Shown one piece after another: positions 32,852 through 42,333 of a DNA stretch of 64,000 nt; the stretch's first letter is position 1; each line of letters starts with the position of its first letter. Position numbers and translations under genes: made by a program. The DNA is from an uncultured Alphaproteobacteria bacterium. Its GTDB lineage: Bacteria; Pseudomonadota; Alphaproteobacteria; RF32; CAG-239. A model generated the notes under the pieces. The model was not told the origin of the DNA and did no database searches. It was given only the letters and a program-made list of their open reading frames with translations. Location: NCBI GenBank assembly GCA_949297145.1, contig CASFQO010000002.1, positions 124,001 through 188,000 of the forward strand, in the 5' to 3' direction.

Positions 32852-35254
32852 TTATCCCCTTAAAAAGCCATATTTATAAACTTTATAATATATTTTTTTT
32901 GCCAATTCCTTTTGAGCATTTCTCAATTTTGTAATCAATTCCATATAAACAACATCAGAGCTTTCTTTTTTCATTTTGCCACTTTTATCACGACCTTGAA
33001 AATAAGCACGAATATCATAAAAACTTGCATTAGGATTGGCATTTTTCTGTTTATGATAATAACGCCACAATTCTCTACCTGCATCAAATACCATTTGAGC
33101 TTCTCTAGAAAAAACAATATTATTCTTTTTAATATAGTCTGTCATAAAATGACTTTCAAAATTATTTAAAGGCTCTACTTCTTTTTCTGTAAAAGGAATC
33201 CAATAATTTACCCCATCTTCTGATGTAATTCGGTTTTGTCCGTGAAATAAAGTAAAAGCTAAACAATCTGCTTGAAACTCAAGGTCAGTTTTCCAGCCGT
33301 CATTAGGATATAAAAACTGATCTCTATCGTTGAGCCAATTAGCTTCCATACAATGACGTACAGCAAGATAAATACAAAACTGAATTAAATTATTCTCACC
33401 AATACTTAAACAATATCGTTTTTGTGGTTTTAATAAAATTGAAAATTTACCATTGTTTTGATAATCAGGAGGATAACAGCTCATCTTCCCTATTTCCATA
33501 TTATCATTATCAAAACCAACTATCCATTTATTTAATGTTAATGCTTCATTATCTAAAGCAAAAAACATTTTAGTTCCACACAAATAACCCTTTTTGTCAT
33601 AAATGTCTGATTGAATTTTTGTGAATCTTTCATGCTTGGCTAAAAGCCAAATCATAAAACCAATCGGAAATTGTCCCGTAACATTATCAAACGTATCAGC
33701 TGGAACAGCAAACATCTTTTCTAATTTTGCCTGAAATACATTACGAAAAACAGTAAAATTGCTTGCTTGCAAAATTTTCAATTTTGAAAATTCACCTAAA
33801 ATACATCCTGAAAGTTCTTTATAAATGCGAATAAAAAATTGAGCAAAGAGCTCATTACTTGCTTTACCCATAAGGCTTTTATACTTCGCATATGTAATAT
33901 TGGAAATAGCAACATTTTCTTTATTTTTACCAGTCCCAACAATTGTTGCCGTTGTCGTTGCTTCTGCATAAGGTGGATTTATATAAATTACCAATTTTTT
34001 ACGTTTTTCTGGATCTTGAATAATTTCTAACAAATCTGGAGGACATTTATCGGCAAAATCATCATTTAGAAAATCCATTTGAAAAACATGAGATTCTAAC
34101 AAATTAGCTCCATTTTTAATACGGTCTTTCATAACATCAACATCTGCCTTATCCAAAGTACTAGCCCAAATATTATATTTATTAGTTAAACCGTTTAATA
34201 AATTTCCCGTGCCGGCACAACAATCCCAAATATAATATTCATCTTGCCAGTTTTCACCTAACACATCTTCTAAATACTGTTGGCTTAATTCTACCCACTT
34301 TTGAGGTGTAAAGAAAGAACCTTTACGCTCTCGTACATCTTGTGGAACTAACAGGTCTCGTCGCTCTACAATGTAATCCCAAAATTCTTTGCGTGGGGGG
34401 CGGTCATATATGCTCCAAAATCTACGATGAGCACTTTGTCCGTCATTAAAAGAAACATCATAGGTGAGTTGTAATCCTAACTCATTTTTATTTTCCTTTA
34501 CAATCTCATATTTATTACGAGATAGTAATACAAATAAACTATCCTTAATAGAAGTATTATCGCGTGATAATAGATCGGCTAAATAAAAATCCGCATCAAT
34601 AATGCCTTGTTTTTTTGCTTTTTCCCAATCAATGTTAATGGTAGGTTTTACATCTTGCAACCATTTAAAATATACTGTTGTAAAATTATTTTTAGTAATG
34701 GCAATATTGGATACACCAATTCTACCTAAAATAAAATTTTTCTTAATAAATGTTCTCAATTCAGAGTCATTTTTGTCATAATAAAAAATTTGTGATTTTC
34801 GCTCCAACTCATCTTTGACCAGAGCATATAATTGCTTAAATTCTTTAGTGTCGTGATTAGAGGGAGTAACTGTCCAGTCAAAATCATTCTGAGAAAAAAT
34901 CTCAGAAACAACATTATATTTGATGAAAGCTATTTTTTCCGCATCAAATGCACCTAAAAAAACAGGTGGTAAAAACTTTTCAAATGTTCTGTCCTTACCT
35001 ATGGTTAATATTAGTTGCACAAATGACTCATATATATCATGTTTAATTCCTTTTTTAGCTTCCGCCCACAAAAGAGATTGTGTTATTTCAGCATCATTAA
35101 ATAATAAACCTTGTCTTCCCTCAGATTTATCCGTAATTTTTGCAATACAAAAATCAATATTACCAATAATTTTTGTGCTATCGTAAGACTTAAAATAATC
35201 AGCAGCAACTTTATTTTTTATCTCTTCTTCTCTCAATGTCTTGCTATAGGTCAT
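32852..35254 (-). CDS. Orphan adenine-specific DNA methyltransferase
   Basis: An 800-residue DNA N6-adenine methyltransferase. SAM motif I is in IWDCCAGTGNLL and the catalytic motif IV is NPPY (IYINPPYAEATT). A preceding RKGSFFTP is common before motif I in gamma-class enzymes. The long N-terminal (about 1-310) and C-terminal parts could carry target recognition. I see no PD-(D/E)xK nuclease and no separate restriction gene nearby, so it appears to be an orphan, or a type IIG-like enzyme whose nuclease I cannot see. The gene is visibly more A/T-rich than its neighbours, which suggests transfer. An in-frame start 13 codons upstream exists; the ATG at 35252-35254 with GGGG upstream is preferred. 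Confidence 0.8.
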   Translation of the reverse strand: MTYSKTLREEEIKNKVAADYFKSYDSTKIIGNIDFCIAKITDKSEGRQGLLFNDAEITQSLLWAEAKKGIKHDIYESFVQLILTIGKDRTFEKFLPPVFLGAFDAEKIAFIKYNVVSEIFSQNDFDWTVTPSNHDTKEFKQLYALVKDELERKSQIFYYDKNDSELRTFIKKNFILGRIGVSNIAITKNNFTTVYFKWLQDVKPTINIDWEKAKKQGIIDADFYLADLLSRDNTSIKDSLFVLLSRNKYEIVKENKNELGLQLTYDVSFNDGQSAHRRFWSIYDRPPRKEFWDYIVERRDLLVPQDVRERKGSFFTPQKWVELSQQYLEDVLGENWQDEYYIWDCCAGTGNLLNGLTNKYNIWASTLDKADVDVMKDRIKNGANLLESHVFQMDFLNDDFADKCPPDLLEIIQDPEKRKKLVIYINPPYAEATTTATIVGTGKNKENVAISNITYAKYKSLMGKASNELFAQFFIRIYKELSGCILGEFSKLKILQASNFTVFRNVFQAKLEKMFAVPADTFDNVTGQFPIGFMIWLLAKHERFTKIQSDIYDKKGYLCGTKMFFALDNEALTLNKWIVGFDNDNMEIGKMSCYPPDYQNNGKFSILLKPQKRYCLSIGENNLIQFCIYLAVRHCMEANWLNDRDQFLYPNDGWKTDLEFQADCLAFTLFHGQNRITSEDGVNYWIPFTEKEVEPLNNFESHFMTDYIKKNNIVFSREAQMVFDAGRELWRYYHKQKNANPNASFYDIRAYFQGRDKSGKMKKESSDVVYMELITKLRNAQKELAKKIYYKVYKYGFLRG

Positions 35255-35423
35255 AAACAATACCCCAAAACCAATATCCAAATAAACATACATATATACA
35301 TATCTGAAAAGAATTAGAAAAAAGTTAAAATTTTAGGGTGATTAGAAATAGGAAAAGGAAATATTATTAACGAAAAATTAGCAAGTTTCATGTTACATCG
35401 CGCCCAAGAAAGAGGGGTAAAAA

Positions 35424-36068
35424 ATGCGCTATTTTTATCAAAACAATCATTCAAATGAGTTAATCGTATTTTTTGCAGGGTGGGGCTGTGATGAAAATCA
35501 GTTTACCAATTTGCATGATAAAAAAGATGTATTGATCTTGTATGACTATCAAGACCTAAATTTGGATTTTGATTTTTCTAAATACGCACATATCGATGTG
35601 ATAGCGTATTCGGCAGGTGTATTTGTAGCTTCCGTTATGGTAGATAAAATTCCGCATATAGAAAAGAAAGTAGCTTTATGCGGCAATCCGTATTTGCTGG
35701 ATGAAAATTTAGGTTTATCCGCCCGCACCCTAAAACTTTTTAAGGCGATAACAATGGATAATTATCTGGAGTTTCGCCGCGAATATATGGTCTCAACGGA
35801 TGAGGAGTATAAAAAATATAACGCGCTCCAATCTTTAAGAAGTCTGGAAAGCTGTCAGAGCGAGCTGACCAGTCTGGAAAATCTGTATCATGAGCATAAG
35901 GAAGAGATAAATCCTCATTTTGATAAAGCCTTAATGGCCGAAGACGATGTGTTGTTTAAGTTGGCTGCACAAAAAGAATTTTATCAAGAGCGCTTAAAAG
36001 TTATTCCCCACGCCAAACACCATATTTTCTTTCATTTTAAGAGTTTTGAAGAGATATTGTCTGCCTAA
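35424..36068 (+). CDS. bioG: Pimeloyl-[ACP] methyl ester esterase BioG
   Basis: A 214-residue DUF452/BioG esterase. It has FFAGWGCDENQF near the start and the nucleophile elbow AYSAGV (catalytic Ser), and ends with HAKHHIFFHF, which supplies the His. BioG cleaves the methyl ester of pimeloyl-ACP to end the pimelate part of biotin synthesis, replacing BioH. No other bio gene is nearby. Biotin would be needed for AccB (45.6 kb). Upstream AAAGAGGGG is a fair ribosome site. It is a single gene between the methyltransferase and tRNA-fMet. Confidence 0.85.
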   Translation: MRYFYQNNHSNELIVFFAGWGCDENQFTNLHDKKDVLILYDYQDLNLDFDFSKYAHIDVIAYSAGVFVASVMVDKIPHIEKKVALCGNPYLLDENLGLSARTLKLFKAITMDNYLEFRREYMVSTDEEYKKYNALQSLRSLESCQSELTSLENLYHEHKEEINPHFDKALMAEDDVLFKLAAQKEFYQERLKVIPHAKHHIFFHFKSFEEILSA

Positions 36069-36148
36069 TGTAAAGAGGCGGGTAGGGATAGAAGTAGCTA
36101 AATAAACAGCTCTCTACGTTAGAGTGATACAAAAAAGTGAGACTATAG

Positions 36149-36165
36149 TGGGGCAAGTTGCCCCA
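36149..36165. repeat. 17-bp palindrome downstream of bioG
   Basis: TGGGGCAA, one central G, then TTGCCCCA (36149-36165): perfect 8-bp arms. It is G/C-rich in an A/T-rich gap and is not followed by a T-run. It may be a protein-binding site or a weak hairpin. Confidence 0.5.
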
Positions 36166-36179
36166 TGAAGGCAAAAGAA

Positions 36180-36208
36180 AAAGGCTCTCGAGTTATCGAA
36201 AGCCTTTA
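36180..36208 (-). terminator. Terminator of tRNA-fMet
   Basis: AAAGGCT (36180-36186) pairs with AGCCTTT (36201-36207), with an inner TCGA/TCGA pairing. Its U-run on the minus strand is just beyond the tRNA 3' end. Confidence 0.7.
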
Positions 36209-36215
36209 ATTTTAA

Positions 36216-36292
<77 letters not shown>

Positions 36293-36379
36293 ATAAGTAC
36301 GTATGTCATGAACAGAAGAACGTATATACTCAAAAAAAATAATTGTCAATAATATTTTTTAATATTTTGCATAAAATTT

Positions 36380-36409
36380 TTGATATGGTAAAACAAGAAT
36401 AGCTATAAT
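36380..36409 (+). promoter_or_regulatory. Promoter of the lpxI-lpxB-comEC cluster
   Basis: TTGATA (36380-36385), an 18-base spacer and a perfect TATAAT (36404-36409). Confidence 0.65.
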
Positions 36410-36432
36410 GCAAAGGAAAGGTCAGAGCGCAG

Positions 36433-37317
36433 ATGAAACAACAAGCAACACCGGAAGACAATTTTGAAATAAATCATAATCCGGAACGAAAATTAGGGAT
36501 TATTGCCGGCGGAGGTGAATTGCCGCATAAAGTGATAGAGTGGTGCCAAAAGCATTCGCGCCCATATTACGCTTTGGCAATAGAGGGAAATGCCGATGAA
36601 CATATTTTTACGCCGGATGTTGCGCATGAGTGGATAAGAATAGGTCAGGCCGGAACGGGGTTTAAGCGTTTCAAAGAAGAGGGGGTGAAAGAGATTGTAT
36701 TGATAGGAACAATCAAGCGCCCGACTTTTGCAGAGTTGGTGCCGGATTTCAGAACCGCGGCATTTTTTGCCAAATTGGGAGCCAAAGCCTTAGGCGATGA
36801 TGGAATTTTGCGCGCCCTTGTTAAAGAGATAGAAGGCGACGGGATGAAAGTCGTCGGCATTCATGAAGTTGTGCCGGATTTGTTGGCGCATACCGGTGTT
36901 TTAACGAAAAAGAAGCCTGATAAAGAAGATGAAGAGGATATCCGCCGCGGAGTAGAGGTGGCAACGGCTTTAGGCAAATTAGATGTCGGGCAGTCGGTTG
37001 TTATCCAACAAGGCCTGGTTTTAGGAATGGAAGGGATAGAAGGAACCGATAAGCTGATAAAACGTTGCGCCGAATATGTGCGCAAAGGTAAAAAGCCGGT
37101 ATTGGTGAAACTACGTAAACAGCAGCAAGATATGCGCATAGATTTGCCGACCATCGGTACCAGAACCATTGAAAATGCGCATAAAAGCGGTTTTAAGGGG
37201 ATAGCCGTTCATGCCGGCAACACGTTAATTGTCAATGAAGAAGAAGTGATAAAATTAGCCAACGAATATGGTCTGTTTATCAAAGGGATAATTCCGACGG
37301 AGTATGAAGAATGCTGA
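36433..37317 (+). CDS. lpxI: UDP-2,3-diacylglucosamine hydrolase LpxI
   Basis: A 294-residue LpxI (DUF1009), the alphaproteobacterial alternative to LpxH. It hydrolyses UDP-2,3-diacylglucosamine to lipid X in lipid A synthesis. Hallmarks are LGIIAGGGELPHKVIEWC, GDDGILRALV and the C-terminal DMRIDLPTIGTRTIE that holds the catalytic Asp region. The first 18 residues are an extension before the fold. The stop overlaps lpxB by seven bases, so the next lipid A enzyme is translationally coupled. Upstream fabZ and lpxA, often adjacent in this class, are not present in the window. Confidence 0.95.
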   Translation: MKQQATPEDNFEINHNPERKLGIIAGGGELPHKVIEWCQKHSRPYYALAIEGNADEHIFTPDVAHEWIRIGQAGTGFKRFKEEGVKEIVLIGTIKRPTFAELVPDFRTAAFFAKLGAKALGDDGILRALVKEIEGDGMKVVGIHEVVPDLLAHTGVLTKKKPDKEDEEDIRRGVEVATALGKLDVGQSVVIQQGLVLGMEGIEGTDKLIKRCAEYVRKGKKPVLVKLRKQQQDMRIDLPTIGTRTIENAHKSGFKGIAVHAGNTLIVNEEEVIKLANEYGLFIKGIIPTEYEEC

Positions 37318-38465
37318 TATATTTAGTAGCCGGAGAACCTTCCGGAGATATGCTCGGAGCGCGTTTGATGCACGCGATGAAAAAATTAGCGCCAGAAACC
37401 GAATTTGCCGGTGTTGGCGGTGAAAATATGGAAAAAGAGGGATTAACCTCATTATTTGATATAACAGACTTAGCTGTGATGGGGCTGGCTGAAGTTATCC
37501 CGAGTATTCCGAAAGTTTTGCGCCATATCAAAGAAACGGTGGAAGATATTGCCGCAAAAAAACCGGATGTGGTGGTAACCATAGATAGTTGGAGTTTTTC
37601 GGAACGGGTGCATAAAGCCTTGCGCAAAAAGGGCATAAAGGTCTTGCAGATGCATTATGTCGCGCCGCAAGTTTGGGCCTGGAAAAAAGGCCGAGCCAAA
37701 ACGATGTATAAATACATTGATCGTTTGTTGACATTATTTCCGAACGAGCCGGCATATTTTACGCCCCATCATCTAGAGGCCGATTGCGTCGGACATCCGG
37801 TGATAGAAAACCCGCTGATTAGCGGAGAGTTACAACCAAGCGGAAATATAGATACTAAAGATAAACGCTTGATTTTAATTTTGCCGGGGTCGCGCCATAA
37901 TGAAGTGGAGAAGTTATTGCCGACATTTGTGGATGCCACAAAAGAATTGGATAAACGGTATAACGATTTACTGTATGTTTTGCCAACGGTAAAAACGGTA
38001 GAACAGCGAGTAGAGCGAATTTTGACCGAAAAGGATGTTCATAATATTCAGATTTTGCACGGCAGAGAAGAAAAGGCCGAAGCGATGTTAAAAGCAACGG
38101 CGGCCATTGCGGCTTCGGGCACGGTATCACTGGAGCTGGCTATGATGAAAATTCCGCACATCATAGCCTATAAAGTTGCTCCGTTGACGGCATGGTTAGC
38201 ACGCCATTTGCTGAAAATCAAATCGGTGAATTTGCCGAATATCTTGTTAGATGAAAGCGTGGTGCCGGAGTTGTTGCAAGAAGATTGCAATGCAAAAAAA
38301 ATTGCGGATACCATCGGAAATTATTTGGATAACGCCGCCGCCCGTAGAGAATTTGAGCAAAAGATGGATAAGTTGTGTCAGGTGATGGGCGTTGGTGAGT
38401 TGAAACCGAGTGAAAAGGCAGCAAAAATCATTTTTGCTACAATAGAAGCAAGACATAAGGCATAG
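37311..38465 (+). CDS. lpxB: Lipid-A-disaccharide synthase LpxB
   Basis: A 384-residue GT19 enzyme that joins lipid X and UDP-2,3-diacylglucosamine to make disaccharide-1-phosphate at the inner-membrane face. Hallmarks are VAGEPSGDMLGARLM at the start, HYVAPQVWAWKKGR, ILPGSRHNEVEKLLP and SGTVSLELAMMKIPHIIAYK. Full length. It starts inside the lpxI stop region (ATGCTGA) and is followed three bases later by comEC, so the three form one operon. A complete lpxI/lpxB pair indicates a lipid-A-containing outer membrane. Confidence 0.97.
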   Translation: MLIYLVAGEPSGDMLGARLMHAMKKLAPETEFAGVGGENMEKEGLTSLFDITDLAVMGLAEVIPSIPKVLRHIKETVEDIAAKKPDVVVTIDSWSFSERVHKALRKKGIKVLQMHYVAPQVWAWKKGRAKTMYKYIDRLLTLFPNEPAYFTPHHLEADCVGHPVIENPLISGELQPSGNIDTKDKRLILILPGSRHNEVEKLLPTFVDATKELDKRYNDLLYVLPTVKTVEQRVERILTEKDVHNIQILHGREEKAEAMLKATAAIAASGTVSLELAMMKIPHIIAYKVAPLTAWLARHLLKIKSVNLPNILLDESVVPELLQEDCNAKKIADTIGNYLDNAAARREFEQKMDKLCQVMGVGELKPSEKAAKIIFATIEARHKA

Positions 38466-38468
38466 AGC

Positions 38469-40451
38469 GTGATTTGGTGGTTAAAAAAACAATGGCTGCG
38501 GGTGAAATTGTATGCAGCAGAGAACTATCAAAACGAGGCAGAAAGCCTAATCATCTGGTATGCGGTGAGTTATGCGTTGGGCGCTGCATTTTACTTTGCT
38601 TTTCCGTGGGAGTTGTCGGCTTGGGTTATGGTCGGTTATTTAGAAGCCGTATTAGTTTTGCTGTGGCTGACCAGACGAAAAGAGGGACAGTTTAAGTTAT
38701 TAACGTATGTAGCCGTGTTTTTGTTAGGTCTATGCGTTGCCAAAGCAGACGCACTGCACCGCGCTAAGAATATTGAAAATAATTTAGCTGAAATAAATTA
38801 CTTGCGCGGGAAAGTTAAAGTATTAGATTATAATTCAAATAACCGCCCGCGAATTCTATTAACGGATGTCAATAACTTTGACCGCGAATTAAAAGGCGAA
38901 TATCGTGTGAGCCTGAATTATTCCGAGCCGTGGTTAAAACCGGGCGTATGTGTTGAGTTGGTGGCAAAACTACCACACGGTTTTACCCCAAATCCGCTCA
39001 GTAATTATAAAATGGATAGAACAAATTTTTATAAAGGATTGAGCGGCACCGGCTACACCATCGGCCCGATATTCCAAATAGATTGCCCCAAAGCCGTAAC
39101 CGGAATAGGGGATAAAATAGAGCAAGCAAGAGCCTACATAAAAAATCTGATAGATGAGAAAAGTGCTAATAAAGATGCCGGAGCCATAGCCAAAGCCCTA
39201 ACCATCGGCGACCGCAGTACCATTTCACAAAAACTAAATGAAGACTACCGCACTTCGGGCTTGGCACACTTTTTATCCATTTCGGGGATGCATATGAGCA
39301 TCATCGCTTTGCTCGTCTTTTTCTTGGTGAGAATAGGCTTATTTCCCGTGGGCGAAGGGCGCTATGATTTGCGCAAACCGGCGGCAGTTGTATCCATTTT
39401 GTTTATGCTGATATATTTTTTGATATCGGGGCAGAGTGTATCGTGTATCAGAGCCTTTGTGATGACGACGGTCGTATTGATAGGCGTGTTGTTTAATCGC
39501 CGCGCTATATCACTAAGAATGTGGGCCTTTGCGGTTTTGGTCGTCGTGACAATAACGCCGGAAGCAGTGGTCTCTCCGGGGTTTTTGATGTCATTTGCGG
39601 CAGTATTGGGGCTGGTAGCTTTTTATGAAAAATACGCAACGGAAATTCACCATTGGTTTGATAAAAGAAATCAGTGGGGGAAATTAGGGGCTTATATGGT
39701 TGGGTTGTTGTTAACCGATTTGGTTGCAAGCCTAATGACCTTGCCGTATAGTATGTATTATTTTAATCAAATCTCTGTGTATACAAGTTTGGGAAATTTG
39801 CTGGCAGGCCCTATCATCGGCTTTTGGGTTATGCCGTGCTTATTGCTGTTTTTAATCAGTTTACCGTTTGGCTTGGGAGAGTATGGCTTAAAGCCGTTTG
39901 AAAAGGGTATTGATGTCATCAACCAAATCACCGCATGGGTAACGGATTTACCCGGCTCCAAAACAGGCGAGGGCGTCGGGTTCTTGCCAGATTGGGGAAT
40001 TTTCATTTTGACCATGGGGCTATTGTGGCTCTGTATCTGGCAGGCAAAATGGCGTGTCTGGGGACTAGCAGCCATCGTATTGGGTATAATGAGTTTATAC
40101 TTTAGCCCCAAGGCCGATTTTGTGTTTGATAAATACGGCACCACCTATGCCTATAAAAATCACCAAGGGAAATTAGTCGCCTCACGCTATCACAAGAACA
40201 AGTTTTTAGAAAAGATGTGGACCGGGAAAAAACTCAAAGGCAAATATAAAATCCCTGAGAACGATGATTTGACGTGTGATAAAGAGAGTTGTACCTACGC
40301 CGGAAGAATCAAATTCAGCAAAGGAAAGGTAGAATTTGACGGTAAAGAGATAGCCTTAAACGAAGGCGGATTTATCCATCTAAAAACAGGGGTTTATTAT
40401 TATCGCCCCGAAACCGGCAGGCTATGGAATAAACAACAACAAATAAAGTAA
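38469..40451 (+). CDS. comEC: ComEC/Rec2 family membrane channel protein
   Basis: A 660-residue polytopic protein. It has an N-terminal DUF4131-like soluble region between two hydrophobic blocks, then the ComEC signature HFLSISGMHMSIIA (about residue 275) and about ten membrane helices. ComEC carries single-stranded DNA across the inner membrane in natural transformation. The C-terminal metallo-beta-lactamase-like domain of the long ComEC form is missing: only about 110 unassigned residues follow the last helix. This is common in short Rec2 proteins. It starts with GTG three bases after lpxB. Whether this organism is competent is unknown. Confidence 0.88.
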   Translation: MIWWLKKQWLRVKLYAAENYQNEAESLIIWYAVSYALGAAFYFAFPWELSAWVMVGYLEAVLVLLWLTRRKEGQFKLLTYVAVFLLGLCVAKADALHRAKNIENNLAEINYLRGKVKVLDYNSNNRPRILLTDVNNFDRELKGEYRVSLNYSEPWLKPGVCVELVAKLPHGFTPNPLSNYKMDRTNFYKGLSGTGYTIGPIFQIDCPKAVTGIGDKIEQARAYIKNLIDEKSANKDAGAIAKALTIGDRSTISQKLNEDYRTSGLAHFLSISGMHMSIIALLVFFLVRIGLFPVGEGRYDLRKPAAVVSILFMLIYFLISGQSVSCIRAFVMTTVVLIGVLFNRRAISLRMWAFAVLVVVTITPEAVVSPGFLMSFAAVLGLVAFYEKYATEIHHWFDKRNQWGKLGAYMVGLLLTDLVASLMTLPYSMYYFNQISVYTSLGNLLAGPIIGFWVMPCLLLFLISLPFGLGEYGLKPFEKGIDVINQITAWVTDLPGSKTGEGVGFLPDWGIFILTMGLLWLCIWQAKWRVWGLAAIVLGIMSLYFSPKADFVFDKYGTTYAYKNHQGKLVASRYHKNKFLEKMWTGKKLKGKYKIPENDDLTCDKESCTYAGRIKFSKGKVEFDGKEIALNEGGFIHLKTGVYYYRPETGRLWNKQQQIK

Positions 40452-40480
40452 TTGGAAGTAAGAGAGATAAGAAAGTAAAT

Positions 40481-42319
40481 CTATTTTCTTTTTATTTGGG
40501 CCATAATCTCAAGAAATTGCGCGGCAGCCTTTTCTGCCGTAAAGTGTTTGAGCGTAATTTCTTGTGCTCTCTTGGCCTTTTCTAAACGCTCGTCTTCATG
40601 CGTCAAATAATATTGCACGAGTTCATACAGTTCTTCATCGTTATGATACATAGGGACACTATCGCCGTAAATTTGTTCAATCTCGGGCATATAGTCGGAA
40701 ATAATCAAAGATCCGCAGGCCGTCGCGTCAAAAATTCGATTACTGATAAAGCCAAATTGCTTCATCCCTTCACGTGTGTCATTGAGGACGATTTTAGCCG
40801 AGCTGTAATATTTCCGCAAAATTTGATTATCGGCATATTCAGCTTTGGCAACCCCCAAAGGCCAACGAGGACCATAAACATCAACTTTAACCCCGCGTTT
40901 TAACAAAGCCGGAACAGCCGTACGGTAAAAAGTATTGATACCTACAAATAAAACATCGCTTTTGAGCTCTTCATCAAAATCATAATAGAACCGTTTGGTA
41001 TCGGTAAATTGCGGAATATAAAAAGCACGTATCCCGCGTGCATTTAAAGCATCACTTAGTTTTTGAGAGGCCACTACCAATGCATCAACTTTTTTTGCAG
41101 ATTCTTCAAGAGTATGCAAATATTCCTCAAAAGGAGGCAAAATTTCATGCGTTTCATCTTGCGCAAATTGCGCATACGCCAGATAAAGAATATTGTAAGA
41201 AGCTAATAAGTCATAATCGGCCGGAGGCAAAAAGCCTCGTACGAGAATATTAAATTCCGTCGGATATCGGTAAAGCGAATTAAAGAAAGTCAAATCAACG
41301 GCAGTAAGTTTCGGCTTAAGATAAGTTGCCAAATCTTGAGCCAAAGCATAATCACCGGCAGTATAGTGTCCGATGGCAGTTGGAATATTAAGGCTGACCG
41401 TTTGTGAAAGTGGCTTTTGAAAGCGTCTTTTATCATTTGGTTTTGTGAAATATTCTGAAATGCGTTGGATATTGCGCTGCAGACTAAATTCTTGCAGAAC
41501 GAGGTGAGCCGCTTTGTTCGCCCGATATTTAAGCAACGCTGCATGTTTTTCAAAATGCCGCAATAAGTCTTCAAGATACTGTTCGTCCTGATAAAAAGTC
41601 ACCCGATCGTTAAAGAGATTAATCGTATCTTCTTGTGGCCAAATCCAGGGAACAATTAATGGGATATGGTTTTGGGATATTTCTAAAAAAATAGGATGAA
41701 GGTCAAGAGAATTCGATGAAAATTGCGTATGAAGAGCCAAAACGGCACGTATATGCGGCATATCATGGCGAAGCTTCTGAATATCTGCATCAAGGCGATA
41801 TGATTTAAAAGGCAGATTTAAGTGCTCTAAAATCTGTTGGATATGAGGTTGTTGACCGATAAGCGCAAAATATTGCTGAGAATCAATGGCTCGAGGATGT
41901 TCAGGAAGTGCAAAAATCGGGACATAAGTTGAGGAAATAGGGAAGGATGCTAAAAAATCTTGCAACAACGGTGTTGAAGTCCAAATAGCAAAATAGTCAT
42001 TTAAATCAGCATCAAATAAATTTTGTCTTGAACCAATCCAGAGAATCGCACACTTTTTATGTTCATTATCAAGTTGCGGCAAATGATTATCTTCCGTCCA
42101 ATTAACCGGATAAATCGTAAGAGAGGCGCAAGAGCCAAAATCCAAATGCGCCGTATCATCAGCATGATTCAAGCCCTCAACCAGCGCTTCAAGATAAGGT
42201 CTTAAGGGAGTAGGAGCCGTGCTTGCCATAAAACGAGGCTGATTTAGAGTATAGAAATAAATAAGCACACTACCGCATATCAGAGCCAAAACACCCAAAA
42301 TTTTGCGGTATACTTTCAT
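40481..42319 (-). CDS. Membrane-anchored CgeB-like glycosyltransferase
   Basis: A 612-residue protein. One N-terminal helix (residues about 7-27) anchors it. The C-terminal half (about 440-612) is a CgeB-like GT-B nucleotide-sugar domain: SDVLFVGINTFYRTAVPALLKRGVKVDVYG, SSAKIVLNDTREGMKQFGFISNRIFDATACG and EIEQIYGD. The N-terminal half is less clear and may be a second Rossmann region. GGAGCG lies before the ATG. It is the last gene of a minus-strand run beginning at accB, with gaps of 8 to 42 bases. The substrate is unknown, but a cell-surface glycan is likely. Confidence 0.75.
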   Translation of the reverse strand: MKVYRKILGVLALICGSVLIYFYTLNQPRFMASTAPTPLRPYLEALVEGLNHADDTAHLDFGSCASLTIYPVNWTEDNHLPQLDNEHKKCAILWIGSRQNLFDADLNDYFAIWTSTPLLQDFLASFPISSTYVPIFALPEHPRAIDSQQYFALIGQQPHIQQILEHLNLPFKSYRLDADIQKLRHDMPHIRAVLALHTQFSSNSLDLHPIFLEISQNHIPLIVPWIWPQEDTINLFNDRVTFYQDEQYLEDLLRHFEKHAALLKYRANKAAHLVLQEFSLQRNIQRISEYFTKPNDKRRFQKPLSQTVSLNIPTAIGHYTAGDYALAQDLATYLKPKLTAVDLTFFNSLYRYPTEFNILVRGFLPPADYDLLASYNILYLAYAQFAQDETHEILPPFEEYLHTLEESAKKVDALVVASQKLSDALNARGIRAFYIPQFTDTKRFYYDFDEELKSDVLFVGINTFYRTAVPALLKRGVKVDVYGPRWPLGVAKAEYADNQILRKYYSSAKIVLNDTREGMKQFGFISNRIFDATACGSLIISDYMPEIEQIYGDSVPMYHNDEELYELVQYYLTHEDERLEKAKRAQEITLKHFTAEKAAAQFLEIMAQIKRK

Positions 42320-42333
42320 GAACGCTCCAAAGT

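Noticed and set aside
36045..36215. A second tRNA or small RNA between bioG and tRNA-fMet
   Set aside because: I found no cloverleaf and no promoter-terminator pair on the plus strand, only the 17-base palindrome and the tRNA terminator.
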